Shown here piece by piece: positions 27,856 through 35,802 of a stretch of DNA of 64,000 nucleotides. Every line of letters begins with the position of its first letter. Position 1 is the stretch's first letter. Origin of the DNA: Psychromonas marina (GTDB lineage Bacteria; Pseudomonadota; Gammaproteobacteria; Enterobacterales; Psychromonadaceae); the NCBI RefSeq assembly GCF_030161115.1, contig NZ_BSPQ01000018.1, forward strand, positions 36,653-100,652, in the 5' to 3' direction. Both the position numbers and the translations under genes were made by a program. The notes below the pieces were generated by a model, which had not been told where the DNA came from, searched no databases, and saw only the letters and a program-made list of their open reading frames with translations.

Positions 27856-28851
27856 CTATGGCATCTCTTGCCCGCGAGAAGAGGCATATAAATTATACCA
27901 ATCTTCTCTGCTCAATGTCACTAATGGGGCTTGTGCACAGGCCTTAATTCTGTCGAGGTGCGTGCTGCCAATAACAGGTTGGATTTTCGCAGGGTGGCGC
28001 ATTAACCATGCTAATACAATCGCTTCGCTGGCAACATTATATTTATACGCTAATTCTCTGACTAACTCTGCTGTTTGTTGAATATGCTGTGGATGATGCG
28101 ATACATCTCGACCTGAAAATAAACCTTGAGAAAGGCTGCCCCATGACTGTAGTTGAATCCCCTTTTTACGACAGTACTCTAATGACCCTGCAGTAAAGTT
28201 AATATCACGCCCATCTGCATTGCCGGTCATTATCCCCTCTTCTAACCAATCTAATTTAGCCAAGCTAATCTCAATCTGATTGACAACAATTGGTGTATCG
28301 AGTGCCGACTGTAGGTAGGATATTTGATGCTGGTTCATATTAGACACACCAAAGTGACGCACTTTCCCGCTACTTTTCAGCACCGACAAGGTATCAGCAA
28401 TCTCATCCAACTCCATCAGCGGATCAGGTCGATGCAGCATAAAAATATCTAGGTATTCAGTCTGTAAGCGTTCCAAGATATTATCAACTGAGCGACTCAC
28501 CCACTGCGCAGAAAAATCATAACGCTTAGGCCCCTCATTATCAGCAAAACGGATACCACACTTCGATTGAATAATCATTTTCTCACGTAGTTCAGGGCGC
28601 TCTGCTAATACGTTTCCAAACGCTTTTTCAGCTTTACCCAAGGTATATATATCAGCATGGTCAAAGAGATTAATGCCCACTTCTAATGCGGTATCAACCA
28701 CTTGGTGTGCTTGGTTAATATTTTCACGTGTCACTGGGTTATTATCCCACCCACCGCCAAGCCCCATACAACCGTATGCTAAGGTACTCATGTTTGGAAA
28801 ATATTCATTTAATGGTATGTTGCATTGCTTTGTTTGCATATTTTTACTCAA
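27856..28851 (-). CDS. Aldo/keto reductase (YdhF-like)
   Basis: 331 residues. The AKR barrel is clear: LAYGCMGLGGGWDN at the start, the catalytic Asp-Tyr region INLFDHADIYTLGKAEKAFG (Asp and Tyr four residues apart), catalytic Lys in MIIQSKCGIR, and the active-site His in YLDIFMLHRPDPLM. GVSNMNQHQI and VVNQIEISL are also typical. It reduces aldehydes or ketones with NADPH in the cytosol. The order DPLMELDEIADTL and overall length resemble E. coli YdhF, but the substrate is unknown. The LysR gene is divergent with a 154-base gap and probably regulates it. Confidence 0.9.
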   Translation of the reverse strand: MSKNMQTKQCNIPLNEYFPNMSTLAYGCMGLGGGWDNNPVTRENINQAHQVVDTALEVGINLFDHADIYTLGKAEKAFGNVLAERPELREKMIIQSKCGIRFADNEGPKRYDFSAQWVSRSVDNILERLQTEYLDIFMLHRPDPLMELDEIADTLSVLKSSGKVRHFGVSNMNQHQISYLQSALDTPIVVNQIEISLAKLDWLEEGIMTGNADGRDINFTAGSLEYCRKKGIQLQSWGSLSQGLFSGRDVSHHPQHIQQTAELVRELAYKYNVASEAIVLAWLMRHPAKIQPVIGSTHLDRIKACAQAPLVTLSREDWYNLYASSRGQEMP

Positions 28852-29005
28852 CCTAACTGTTATGTTTCGACGATTAATAATTGTTTAGTTTAATGGCTGA
28901 AAGACAAAACAAAAGAGCACAATAATGAATTCATTATTTGCTACAAAAAACAATAGAGCTTTATTTTAGCTATGAAGTACAATAAAGACAGCCATTTATG
29001 ATCGG

Positions 29006-29902
29006 ATGTCACCTATGCAGCAACATAAAAAAATTGAATGTTTAATGTTATTTGTAGAAATCGCTCAACAACTCAGTTTTACCAAAGCAGCACAAAACCT
29101 ATCAATATCTAGAGGTTATTTGTCTGAGCAGATAAAAAAATTGGAACAAGAGCTAAAATGTCCGTTGTTAATACGCACGACACGTAGCGTACGTTTGACG
29201 CCCGAAGGAGAGAAAATACTCACCCAAGGAAAAAAAATAAAAGCAACAATGCTAGGTTTAGAACGCAATATTCATCAGCAGCATAACGGCCTCTCTGGTA
29301 GCTTAAGGATCACTGCGCCTAAAATGTTTACCGAACGATTTCTCTTAACTATCTGTGATGATTTTAGAACACACTATCCGCAAATAGATTTCATCATTGA
29401 TTCGAGTTATATCAATTACGACTTAAATCAAGACGACTTTGATTTGGCCTTTCGTGCCACCTTAAACCCACCTCAAAATATGGTTGCCAAAGAATTATTT
29501 GCCTATCAACACTGTTTATGCGCTTCGCCTGAATATTTAGCACAATATGGTAGCCCTAAAAATATTAAAGCCCTGAATACCCACCATTGCTTATCAGCAC
29601 AGGAGCCTCCGTGCTGGCCTTTGCAATCCGGTGATGCGACAGTGAACGGATGGTTAACGTTGAATGATCATTACTTACTCAAGCAGCAAGCACTTGCAGG
29701 AAAAGGGATCATTCGCGTTGCAGATTATTATGTTGAAAGAGAGCTACAACAGGAAACGCTACAAAAAGTATTAGAAAAGGAATATATTGATGGTCAGAGT
29801 ATCTACTTGCTTTACCCACAACTGATCTACCCTTCCGAAAAACTAAAAACATTTATTCAATTTGTTCTGGAGAAGCTAAATACCAACAAGAAAAGCGATT
29901 AA
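29006..29902 (+). CDS. LysR-family transcriptional regulator
   Basis: 298 residues: N-terminal winged helix (CLMLFVEIAQQLSFTKAAQNLSISRGYLSEQIKKLE), linker helix, and a periplasmic-binding-like effector domain starting about residue 90 (GSLRITAPKMFTERFLL). The N-terminal part and the DLAFRAT segment place it in the CrgA-like group. Divergent from the aldo/keto reductase, it likely controls that gene and itself. Two ATG codons (29006, 29015) are possible starts. Confidence 0.9.
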   Translation: MSPMQQHKKIECLMLFVEIAQQLSFTKAAQNLSISRGYLSEQIKKLEQELKCPLLIRTTRSVRLTPEGEKILTQGKKIKATMLGLERNIHQQHNGLSGSLRITAPKMFTERFLLTICDDFRTHYPQIDFIIDSSYINYDLNQDDFDLAFRATLNPPQNMVAKELFAYQHCLCASPEYLAQYGSPKNIKALNTHHCLSAQEPPCWPLQSGDATVNGWLTLNDHYLLKQQALAGKGIIRVADYYVERELQQETLQKVLEKEYIDGQSIYLLYPQLIYPSEKLKTFIQFVLEKLNTNKKSD

Positions 29903-29987
29903 CTGACCACTTAAATTGATCTTATCCAAACTTATCTCGTATTTAATTGATAACTGTGATGACTTAATTAACAAAGGTGAGCAATTA

Positions 29988-30455
29988 ATGAATATTTTTG
30001 TACTAGAGAACGAGATTAAACAATGTGCGCAATCTCATTGCGATCAGCATGTCGTTAAAATGATTTTAGAAAGTGTACAATTACTTTGTACAGCCTTGAA
30101 TAAAAAAGGCTTTACCACCCCCTATAAATCAACCCATATCAATCATCCATCAGTATTGTGGGTTGAACAATCCTATGATAATTTTTTATGGCTTAAAGCG
30201 TTAACCATTGAGCTCAACATTGAATATAAGTATCGCTACCAAAAACAATCTGACCATAAATCGATCGCAGTACTTGAACAACTTAATGAATATCAATATC
30301 CAGCAATAGGATTAACGCCATTTCCTCAAGCGATGCCGGATCAATATAAAGTCAAAGGTGATCCGGTCAAGGCGTATAGAAACTTCTATCTCGGTGACAA
30401 AGCTAAATTTGCAAAATGGACTAAACGCAAACCACCGAGTTGGTTTACGGTTTAA
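29988..30455 (+). CDS. Conserved protein of a phage-associated family (often labelled pyrimidine dimer DNA glycosylase-like)
   Basis: 155 residues from ATG 29988, which has AAAGGTGAG upstream; the 24-codon extension has no such signal. The start MNIFVLENEIKQCAQSHCDQHVVKMILE with its Cys-Asp-x-His-Val-Val-Lys segment is a pattern I remember from phage and bacterial proteins sometimes named pyrimidine dimer glycosylases, though the catalytic basis for that name is uncertain. SVLWVEQSYDNFLWL and the C-terminal AYRNFYLGDKAKFAKW are conserved-looking. A nucleic-acid role is possible. It follows the LysR gene and overlaps the tail of the convergent HAD gene by 4 bases. Confidence 0.55.
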   Translation: MNIFVLENEIKQCAQSHCDQHVVKMILESVQLLCTALNKKGFTTPYKSTHINHPSVLWVEQSYDNFLWLKALTIELNIEYKYRYQKQSDHKSIAVLEQLNEYQYPAIGLTPFPQAMPDQYKVKGDPVKAYRNFYLGDKAKFAKWTKRKPPSWFTV

Positions 30456-31234
30456 CTCATCCTTTGGATTAACTCAGCGACACTGTCATATACCTTTAAA
30501 GCAACTGCTTTGGCTTCTGGTCGTGCATTGTTTACCGCATAACCATTAAACCTTTCTAACATCGGGATATCATTAAGATCATCACCAATCACCGCGACAG
30601 CTTGTTCATCGATGCCTATATGTTTAACAACAACCTCCACTCCGCTGGCTTTGCTAATACCTTTAGGCACAATATTGATATAATTTAAATTCAAAAACAC
30701 CTCTACTTGTGTGCCATACTTACTAAGAATCTCCTCCCTTAGCATTACCGCCATTTCAAAGTTATCACTCCAACACCCAATCAATAACACCTCGTTATCA
30801 AGTGCCGTTTCGATGCTCTTTGAGTATATCTTTGAATTTCTCTCAAAAATTTCTCGTGCAACATCATTAGTCAGACTAGCGGTTCTATTAGTCTGATTAC
30901 AGCCATCAAAACCATTAGAGACAATCAATTCATCACCCATCGATAGTTTTAACATATCAACAAGATCCCTCGCTAACTTATCTTCGAACGTTTTTTTAAA
31001 CAAAACATTATTAGCAGCATCCACAACTAAAGAGCCATTAAGCGCAACAAGATAGTCGTAATCGATATTTCTTACCTTTTTTTCATGCATCATGCTGGCA
31101 ACATCACGACCAGTACTAATCGCAAACATATTGCCATTTTCTCTCCATGTATCTACCGCATTGAGGTTAATTTGTAAATCTTGCGCATCATGCCTATGGA
31201 AGGTTTTGTCGTAATCTGAAGCGATTAATTTCAT
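30452..31234 (-). CDS. HAD-superfamily phosphatase, Cof/HAD-IIB type
   Basis: 260 residues. Motif I is DYDKTF (DxD; the usual glycine is Lys), motif II ISTGRD, motif III a Lys in the region before the C2B cap, motif IV GDDLNDIPML. The cap between about residues 80 and 180 identifies type IIB, which dephosphorylates sugar phosphates, FMN or similar metabolites. The tail (NARPEAKAVALKVYDSVAELI) is typical. Its stop codon overlaps the end of the preceding convergent gene by 4 bases. Confidence 0.87.
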   Translation of the reverse strand: MKLIASDYDKTFHRHDAQDLQINLNAVDTWRENGNMFAISTGRDVASMMHEKKVRNIDYDYLVALNGSLVVDAANNVLFKKTFEDKLARDLVDMLKLSMGDELIVSNGFDGCNQTNRTASLTNDVAREIFERNSKIYSKSIETALDNEVLLIGCWSDNFEMAVMLREEILSKYGTQVEVFLNLNYINIVPKGISKASGVEVVVKHIGIDEQAVAVIGDDLNDIPMLERFNGYAVNNARPEAKAVALKVYDSVAELIQRMS

Positions 31235-31587
31235 GGTATTTTACACCTCTATTTTATTTTAAGTTTGATAGGTCAATATAATCTCACAAGCGCATGAATA
31301 AAACCATTAAGACAACGCCTAATTTATCGTCATAAATCCATCTTTAGTTAACCATAACAACTCATTAAGCCCATCATGATGAACAAAAATAACAACAAGG
31401 TTTTACCCTGCGGCGCACTTTGTAGGACTGAATCCTCACTTGAAGAGTTAGTGATTACAGCAACTCTTGCTAAATTCCACAGTACTTAATAGCAGTTAGC
31501 TAAATAGAAATAACTGCTTTTCCATCCCCCGCTACAAGTACAACCTAAGTATATGTAACGAAACATAAATATCGAGAGCTTGAATAT
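31235..31587. other. Divergent intergenic region before the POT-like gene
   Basis: 353 bases. The promoters of the HAD gene and POT-like gene must lie here. A short palindrome CATCATGATG is at about 31374-31383. The ribosome binding site of the transporter is the weak GAGAG about 10 bases before ATG 31588. I saw no RNA gene, ORF or convincing operator. Confidence 0.4.
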
Positions 31588-33066
31588 ATGTGGAACAAAC
31601 TTAATAAGTCGATGATGCTCTGCCAAATGTTATTTGGCTTATCATTCTATGGTGTGCTGGTTAGCCTTACGCGATTTTTTTTAGAAGATTTAAACTACGG
31701 TGAATCCGACACCATGATGGTTGTTGGTGCTTTTGCAGCAATCGGGCCGCTGTTTGCAATAGCGGGTGGTTTTATCGCTGATAAGATACTCGGCGCTTAC
31801 CGTTCACTCACTATCAGTTATGTTGCATTTGTAGCAGGCTATGCATTGCTCATTGCCGGTGCAACAACGATGCATGTTCCTACCGCAATGGCAGGTCTTG
31901 CATTAGCAAGTTATGGACGCGGTTTAATGTCCCCCTCTTATCCTAGCCTATACAAGCGCACATTTTCATCTCAAAAAGAGTTTGAAAAAGGTTACCCAAT
32001 CAATTATTCCGTAAACAATATTGGCGCTTTTGCAGGACAATATTTTTTCCCGATACTGGTACTGTACATTGGATTTACTGGTGGGTTTATCCTGTCAGCA
32101 GTGATGGCTGCAGTGGCGTTATTTTTATTAGTGATACTACAAAAACCTTTTTCAGCACTTGGAAAATCGATCGATCAAAAAACAGTATCAGCAAAAAGTT
32201 GGTTTATTTTTGCGATTGTCTCTTTCATCATGGTTGCGCTGGTTTTTTTCATGTTCTCTAATATGGATATCGGTCAAAATATTGTTTATGCCATCGGCTT
32301 GCTTGCAATCGGCTACTTTATTTCCTTAATGTTCAAAGTAGATCCAGCTGAAAAGCTGAGAATGGGCACCATTTTAATAATGACATTTTTAACCACCTGC
32401 TTTTTTGTTTATTACGGTCAAATGATGACCTCGATGAACATCGTTGCACTCAACACGCTTAAGGGTAGCTTGTTTGGCTTTATCCCTCTGCAACCTGAAG
32501 CGGCAATGGCGATGAATCCACTGTGGTGTATGCTTGGAGGACCATTAGTTGCCCTTGCTTTTTCAACTCTCGAGAAAAAAGGGATCCATCTATCAACAGC
32601 GATTAAAGTATCAGCGGCTTTTGTACTGACAGCAATCGCATTTGGGATTTTAACCTTTTTCGTTTCTAACGTCGGGGCTGATGTGGCGATAAGACCTGAA
32701 GTCTTCCTTGCGGTACACTTTTTCCAAGCGCTTGCTGAAGTCATTGTCGGCTCAATGGTGGTTGCTTTTATATTATCCGTTGCACCTCAGCATATCGAAA
32801 ACTTTTCAGTGAGTCTGTTTTCTGTGGCAATCGCACTCAGCGGTATTTTGGGTGCCGCATTATCAACACATATCGCCCTTGAAAAAGGACAAGTTTTAAC
32901 ACAACAGATAGCACAACACGTATATGGTGAATACTTCCAAATGTTAACTATCATGGCAGTAGTAATGATCGGCGTAGCACTGATTGCTGCTAAGTTGATC
33001 AGTATTATGTTGAATAAAGCTGAACAGTATGACGCGATCAGTAACAATGAACTCAAGGTTTCTTGA
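31588..33066 (+). CDS. POT/PTR-family-like transporter lacking the ExxER motif
   Basis: 492 residues with 12-14 membrane helices. The GGFIADKILGAYRSL loop after the second helix and FEKGYPINYSVNNIGAFAGQYFFP resemble proton-coupled oligopeptide transporters. The first helix reads CQMLFGLSFYGVLVSLTRFF: the family's ExxERFxYY proton-coupling motif has lost both glutamates and the arginine, keeping only the aromatic-glycine end. The substrate and coupling ion are therefore unclear; it could be a divergent branch or another MFS group. It begins with ATG 31588 and ends before a strong hairpin shared with the convergent LysR gene. Confidence 0.75.
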   Translation: MWNKLNKSMMLCQMLFGLSFYGVLVSLTRFFLEDLNYGESDTMMVVGAFAAIGPLFAIAGGFIADKILGAYRSLTISYVAFVAGYALLIAGATTMHVPTAMAGLALASYGRGLMSPSYPSLYKRTFSSQKEFEKGYPINYSVNNIGAFAGQYFFPILVLYIGFTGGFILSAVMAAVALFLLVILQKPFSALGKSIDQKTVSAKSWFIFAIVSFIMVALVFFMFSNMDIGQNIVYAIGLLAIGYFISLMFKVDPAEKLRMGTILIMTFLTTCFFVYYGQMMTSMNIVALNTLKGSLFGFIPLQPEAAMAMNPLWCMLGGPLVALAFSTLEKKGIHLSTAIKVSAAFVLTAIAFGILTFFVSNVGADVAIRPEVFLAVHFFQALAEVIVGSMVVAFILSVAPQHIENFSVSLFSVAIALSGILGAALSTHIALEKGQVLTQQIAQHVYGEYFQMLTIMAVVMIGVALIAAKLISIMLNKAEQYDAISNNELKVS

Positions 33067-33082
33067 TAACTGAAATAATGAA

Positions 33083-33121
33083 TTAGCAGCAGGTATGCGC
33101 GATTATAATACCTGCTGCTAA
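33083..33121. terminator. Bidirectional terminator hairpin, 14-bp perfect stem
   Basis: TTAGCAGCAGGTAT (33083-33096) pairs perfectly with ATACCTGCTGCTAA (33108-33121) around an 11-base loop. It lies between the convergent POT-like and LysR genes; neither side has a long T-run. Confidence 0.65.
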
Positions 33122-33126
33122 TAGCC

Positions 33127-34011
33127 TTATACGCTAACTGATAATAAATATTGCTCAACTTCCGCTGAAATCCACTTAATAATGACACTTTGCGCATTTT
33201 CAGTTTTAACCAATTCACCATAGGGTAACCAATGCATTGCACGGTTATACTTCACCACCCCCAATAAACCTGCAAGTAATGGCTCCTTGATTAACAACCA
33301 AGGGACATAAGACCAGCCTGCTTTATCAATCACTGCATCACGGATATGTTCGTAAAAGGTTAACGCGATGAAGTTACTTGAGAGTGATGGCGTGCTCGTT
33401 AAATTAGCTTTATCGATAAATGCCAAGGTGATCTGAGTATATAATTCAAGATCGGTATTATGTACCTTCTTGAGTTTATTCAATGGGTGCTCTGCATGTG
33501 CAACACACATCATTCTAATTTTCCCTAACTCTTGCTGTTGCGTCCTTTTGGCATCGTTGTAAGTGGGCAATAACCCATATGCAACATCAACCGTATTTTG
33601 CTCAACCATCGTCTCAAGTTCTGGGGATGGCGCAATATAAATTGATAAGTTAGTACTCGGAAAACGCTGGTTAAGCTTATAGAGTAAAGTTCGCCAAAAT
33701 TGCTCCGGCAAGGCATCATCGCGAACAATACGAAGCGTCATATCAATATCTTCCAAATGCTGTGCACATTTTGTATGTATATCATTTTTCAATGCAACTA
33801 AACGCTGGCAATCATCGGCAATCGCTTCACCAATTGAGGTAGCAGAAATTCGATTACCGCTGCGATCAAACAATTTAACACCCAACTCATCTTCGAGCGC
33901 CGATAATGCCGAACTTAAAGTCGTTCGACTTTTACCCATCTGGCGTGCCGCCGCCGCAATAGACCCTGTATTTAGGGTACATAGCAGCATCTCAATTTGA
34001 TTTATATTCAT
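33127..34011 (-). CDS. LysR-family transcriptional regulator
   Basis: 294 residues. The DNA-binding helix is MLLCTLNTGSIAAAARQMGKSRTTLSSALSALEDELG; the effector domain starts near residue 90 (MTLRIVRDDALPEQFW). It is divergent from the CDF-like gene with about 150 bases between and convergent with the POT-like gene, so either could be its target. The ligand is unknown. Ribosome binding site weak (GGGGC before ATG). Confidence 0.9.
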   Translation of the reverse strand: MNINQIEMLLCTLNTGSIAAAARQMGKSRTTLSSALSALEDELGVKLFDRSGNRISATSIGEAIADDCQRLVALKNDIHTKCAQHLEDIDMTLRIVRDDALPEQFWRTLLYKLNQRFPSTNLSIYIAPSPELETMVEQNTVDVAYGLLPTYNDAKRTQQQELGKIRMMCVAHAEHPLNKLKKVHNTDLELYTQITLAFIDKANLTSTPSLSSNFIALTFYEHIRDAVIDKAGWSYVPWLLIKEPLLAGLLGVVKYNRAMHWLPYGELVKTENAQSVIIKWISAEVEQYLLSVSV

Positions 34012-34159
34012 TACAGCCCCTATTATCGATTGAACACTATTTATGATACTCTAGCCAACACAATCTAGCGACGAATTAATCAACGCTGAGGGACTAGTGA
34101 AATAGCGTCATCTTGGTTATTCTATCCCCTCATTCATTTATAGTTAAAGAGTTTTACCA

Positions 34160-34822
34160 ATGGTCACCCAGTCAGTACGCATCAAAAAAGAGCGTCATTT
34201 ACTTCTATTTTCAAGCTTAATCGCATTACTTTTTGCTCTTACCGGAATAAGCCTAGGCTGGTGGATGGGATCATTAGTGATTTTATTCGACGGCGCTTAT
34301 TCCTTTTTTAGTTTAGCGCTAACCTTAGTTTCACTGGCTGCTGCGGCTTATATAAATCGTCCAACTAATACAGCAAACCCCGCTTTTGTGGAAAATGCAG
34401 TGATTGCATTTAAAGGCGCAGTGATTACGTTAATGTGTCTATTCTCATTATATTCTGCGCTGGTTGCGCTGTTTTCTGGAGGCCAAGAGGTTGATGCTAA
34501 TATCGCGTTAATATTTGCTGTCGTCAATGTCGTCGGTTGTACCCTGTCATACCTTGTCATGAAACGAGGTGCCGCTAAAATAAACTCACCACTGGTGGAT
34601 GCAGAATCCAAACAGTGGGTGATGGATGCCATCATCAGCGGTGCTGTGTTGGTTGGCTTTTTATTAGCTAAAGGTTTAACGCTGACGGCGTATAGTGCTT
34701 ATGCCGTGTATGCCGATCCTATTATGGTGGTCATTGCTTCACTGTATTTCGTGGCTATTCCAGTCAAGATGACCTTTACAGCGCTAAAACAGCTGCAAAC
34801 GTTGCAGTTAAAAACCGTTTAA
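34160..34822 (+). CDS. Cation-efflux (CDF)-like membrane protein without cytoplasmic domain
   Basis: 220 residues, about five or six helices. GWWMGSLVILFDGAYSFFSLALTLVSL resembles CDF helix II with the metal-site Asp (FDGAYS in place of SDGLHS), and ESKQWVMDAIISGAVLVGF resembles helix V (usually H-x-x-x-D). The protein ends right after the last helix (FVAIPVKMTFTALKQLQTL), where typical members carry a 90-residue metal-sensing cytoplasmic domain. It is either a short CDF branch, such as those related to YbdO-like proteins, or a truncated gene; the end shows no sign of frameshift. A divergent LysR gene precedes it. Confidence 0.75.
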   Translation: MVTQSVRIKKERHLLLFSSLIALLFALTGISLGWWMGSLVILFDGAYSFFSLALTLVSLAAAAYINRPTNTANPAFVENAVIAFKGAVITLMCLFSLYSALVALFSGGQEVDANIALIFAVVNVVGCTLSYLVMKRGAAKINSPLVDAESKQWVMDAIISGAVLVGFLLAKGLTLTAYSAYAVYADPIMVVIASLYFVAIPVKMTFTALKQLQTLQLKTV

Positions 34823-34866
34823 TAAAATAGTTTTATAGCCATTACATTAAGGAATTTTGTGCAGGA

Positions 34867-34947
34867 AAAATAGCTTAATTCAAAGCGGAAGTTGACGTAA
34901 ATTTTTGTTCTCTTTACGAAACTTACAACGCAGAAATAAGCTATTTT
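34867..34947. other. Long imperfect hairpin (81 nt) in an intergenic gap
   Basis: Outer stem AAAATAGCTTA (34867-34877) with TAAGCTATTTT (34937-34947), 11 bp perfect. Inside, GCG/CGC (34885-34887 with 34929-34931), AAGT/ACTT (34889-34892 with 34921-34924) and CGTAAA/TTTACG (34896-34901 with 34913-34918) continue the same stem with small bulges. It sits between the CDF-like gene and the convergent pyrimidine nucleotidase gene. It is longer than a normal terminator and could be a folded 3' end, a small RNA or a mini repeat element. It lacks the GTTRRRY ends of an attC site. Confidence 0.55.
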
Positions 34948-34988
34948 AACCAGAGGAATTGATCCGCTGTTTAGCCATATTGGTATCA

Positions 34989-35675
34989 TTACTTTATTAA
35001 CGATGCAACAAAACTAGGTAGGTCTTCGGTTTTATAACAGGCATCGTGTTTATCAATGTCACTTCGATTTACCAGAACAGTACGCATCCCTAATTTTTTT
35101 GCTGTCGCGATATTTGATACTTGATCGTCATAAAACGCAGCATCCGACGCTTCAAAACCAAAGTGTTGGCAAATCGTATTAAAGGCATGCGGATCCGGTT
35201 TCATTTTATAGCCGGTCTGCTCGACACTAAAAATACCATCAAAGCAGTCATATAAATCAATGTGTTTTAATACTCTTGTCGCATAAGGCAGTGGCGAGTT
35301 GGTAAAGACATAACGTGATTTTTTAAAGGCATGTAATGCGTCTTTCAGCTTGGTTGCTTTTTCAACGTTATCTAGATTAACCTGATGAGAGAACTCAGAA
35401 AATTTATTCAGGTCGACACTTGGATAATGCAGTTGAATACCTCTAATGGTACCGCCATAACGTTGATAATAATCGTCACACAGCGTATTAGAGTCTTCAA
35501 TGGAAATACTTAGTTCATGGCTAATGAAATTACGCATTCTAGGTGCAATTTGCTCTAAGATGGCATTTTTAGGGTGGTATAGCGTATTGTCAAGATCAAA
35601 TAGATGAACATCACGCGCTAATAATGGAGTCAAAGGAATGCCTCTTAAGTTATCGGTAAATGCGGATACTATCAC
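34989..35675 (-). CDS. HAD hydrolase, pyrimidine 5'-nucleotidase type
   Basis: 228 residues. Motif I VHLFDLDNTLYHPKNAI near residue 27, motif II FTNSPLPYATRVLKHI, motif III Lys in YKMKPDPHAFNTI, motif IV AAFYDDQVSNIATAKKLGMRTVLV. The LYHP element and alpha-helical cap are those of the SDT1/YjjG-related pyrimidine nucleotidases that hydrolyse UMP and CMP. The first 24 residues are poorly conserved-looking, and the true start may be inside, but no better ribosome binding site was found. Confidence 0.87.
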   Translation of the reverse strand: MIVSAFTDNLRGIPLTPLLARDVHLFDLDNTLYHPKNAILEQIAPRMRNFISHELSISIEDSNTLCDDYYQRYGGTIRGIQLHYPSVDLNKFSEFSHQVNLDNVEKATKLKDALHAFKKSRYVFTNSPLPYATRVLKHIDLYDCFDGIFSVEQTGYKMKPDPHAFNTICQHFGFEASDAAFYDDQVSNIATAKKLGMRTVLVNRSDIDKHDACYKTEDLPSFVASLIK

Positions 35676-35743
35676 CCTTTCTTACAAAAGCTCAATAGGG
35701 TCGCTTAGCCTACTGAACTCGGAATTTTAATCTAAGAAATAAA

Positions 35744-35774
35744 AAAGCACCGAACGTTTCACGTCCAGTGCTTT
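35744..35774 (-). terminator. Terminator of the RND-OMF operon
   Basis: On the minus strand AAAGCACTGGACGT pairs with ACGTTCGGTGCTTT (two mismatches) with a GAA loop, followed by six T residues counting the stem end. It begins about 28 bases after the outer-membrane factor stop: a canonical intrinsic terminator. Confidence 0.8.
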
Positions 35775-35802
35775 ATATTCAATACTGCGTTTACTGCATC
35801 AA

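Noticed and set aside
32787..33242. 151-codon minus-strand frame between the POT-like and LysR genes
   Set aside because: It is antisense to the transporter and overlaps the LysR gene in another frame; sequence looks like translated shadow.
34867..34947. Possible attC site outside the integron
   Set aside because: No GTTRRRY or RYYYAAC ends and no cassette gene next to it; only the hairpin shape is similar.
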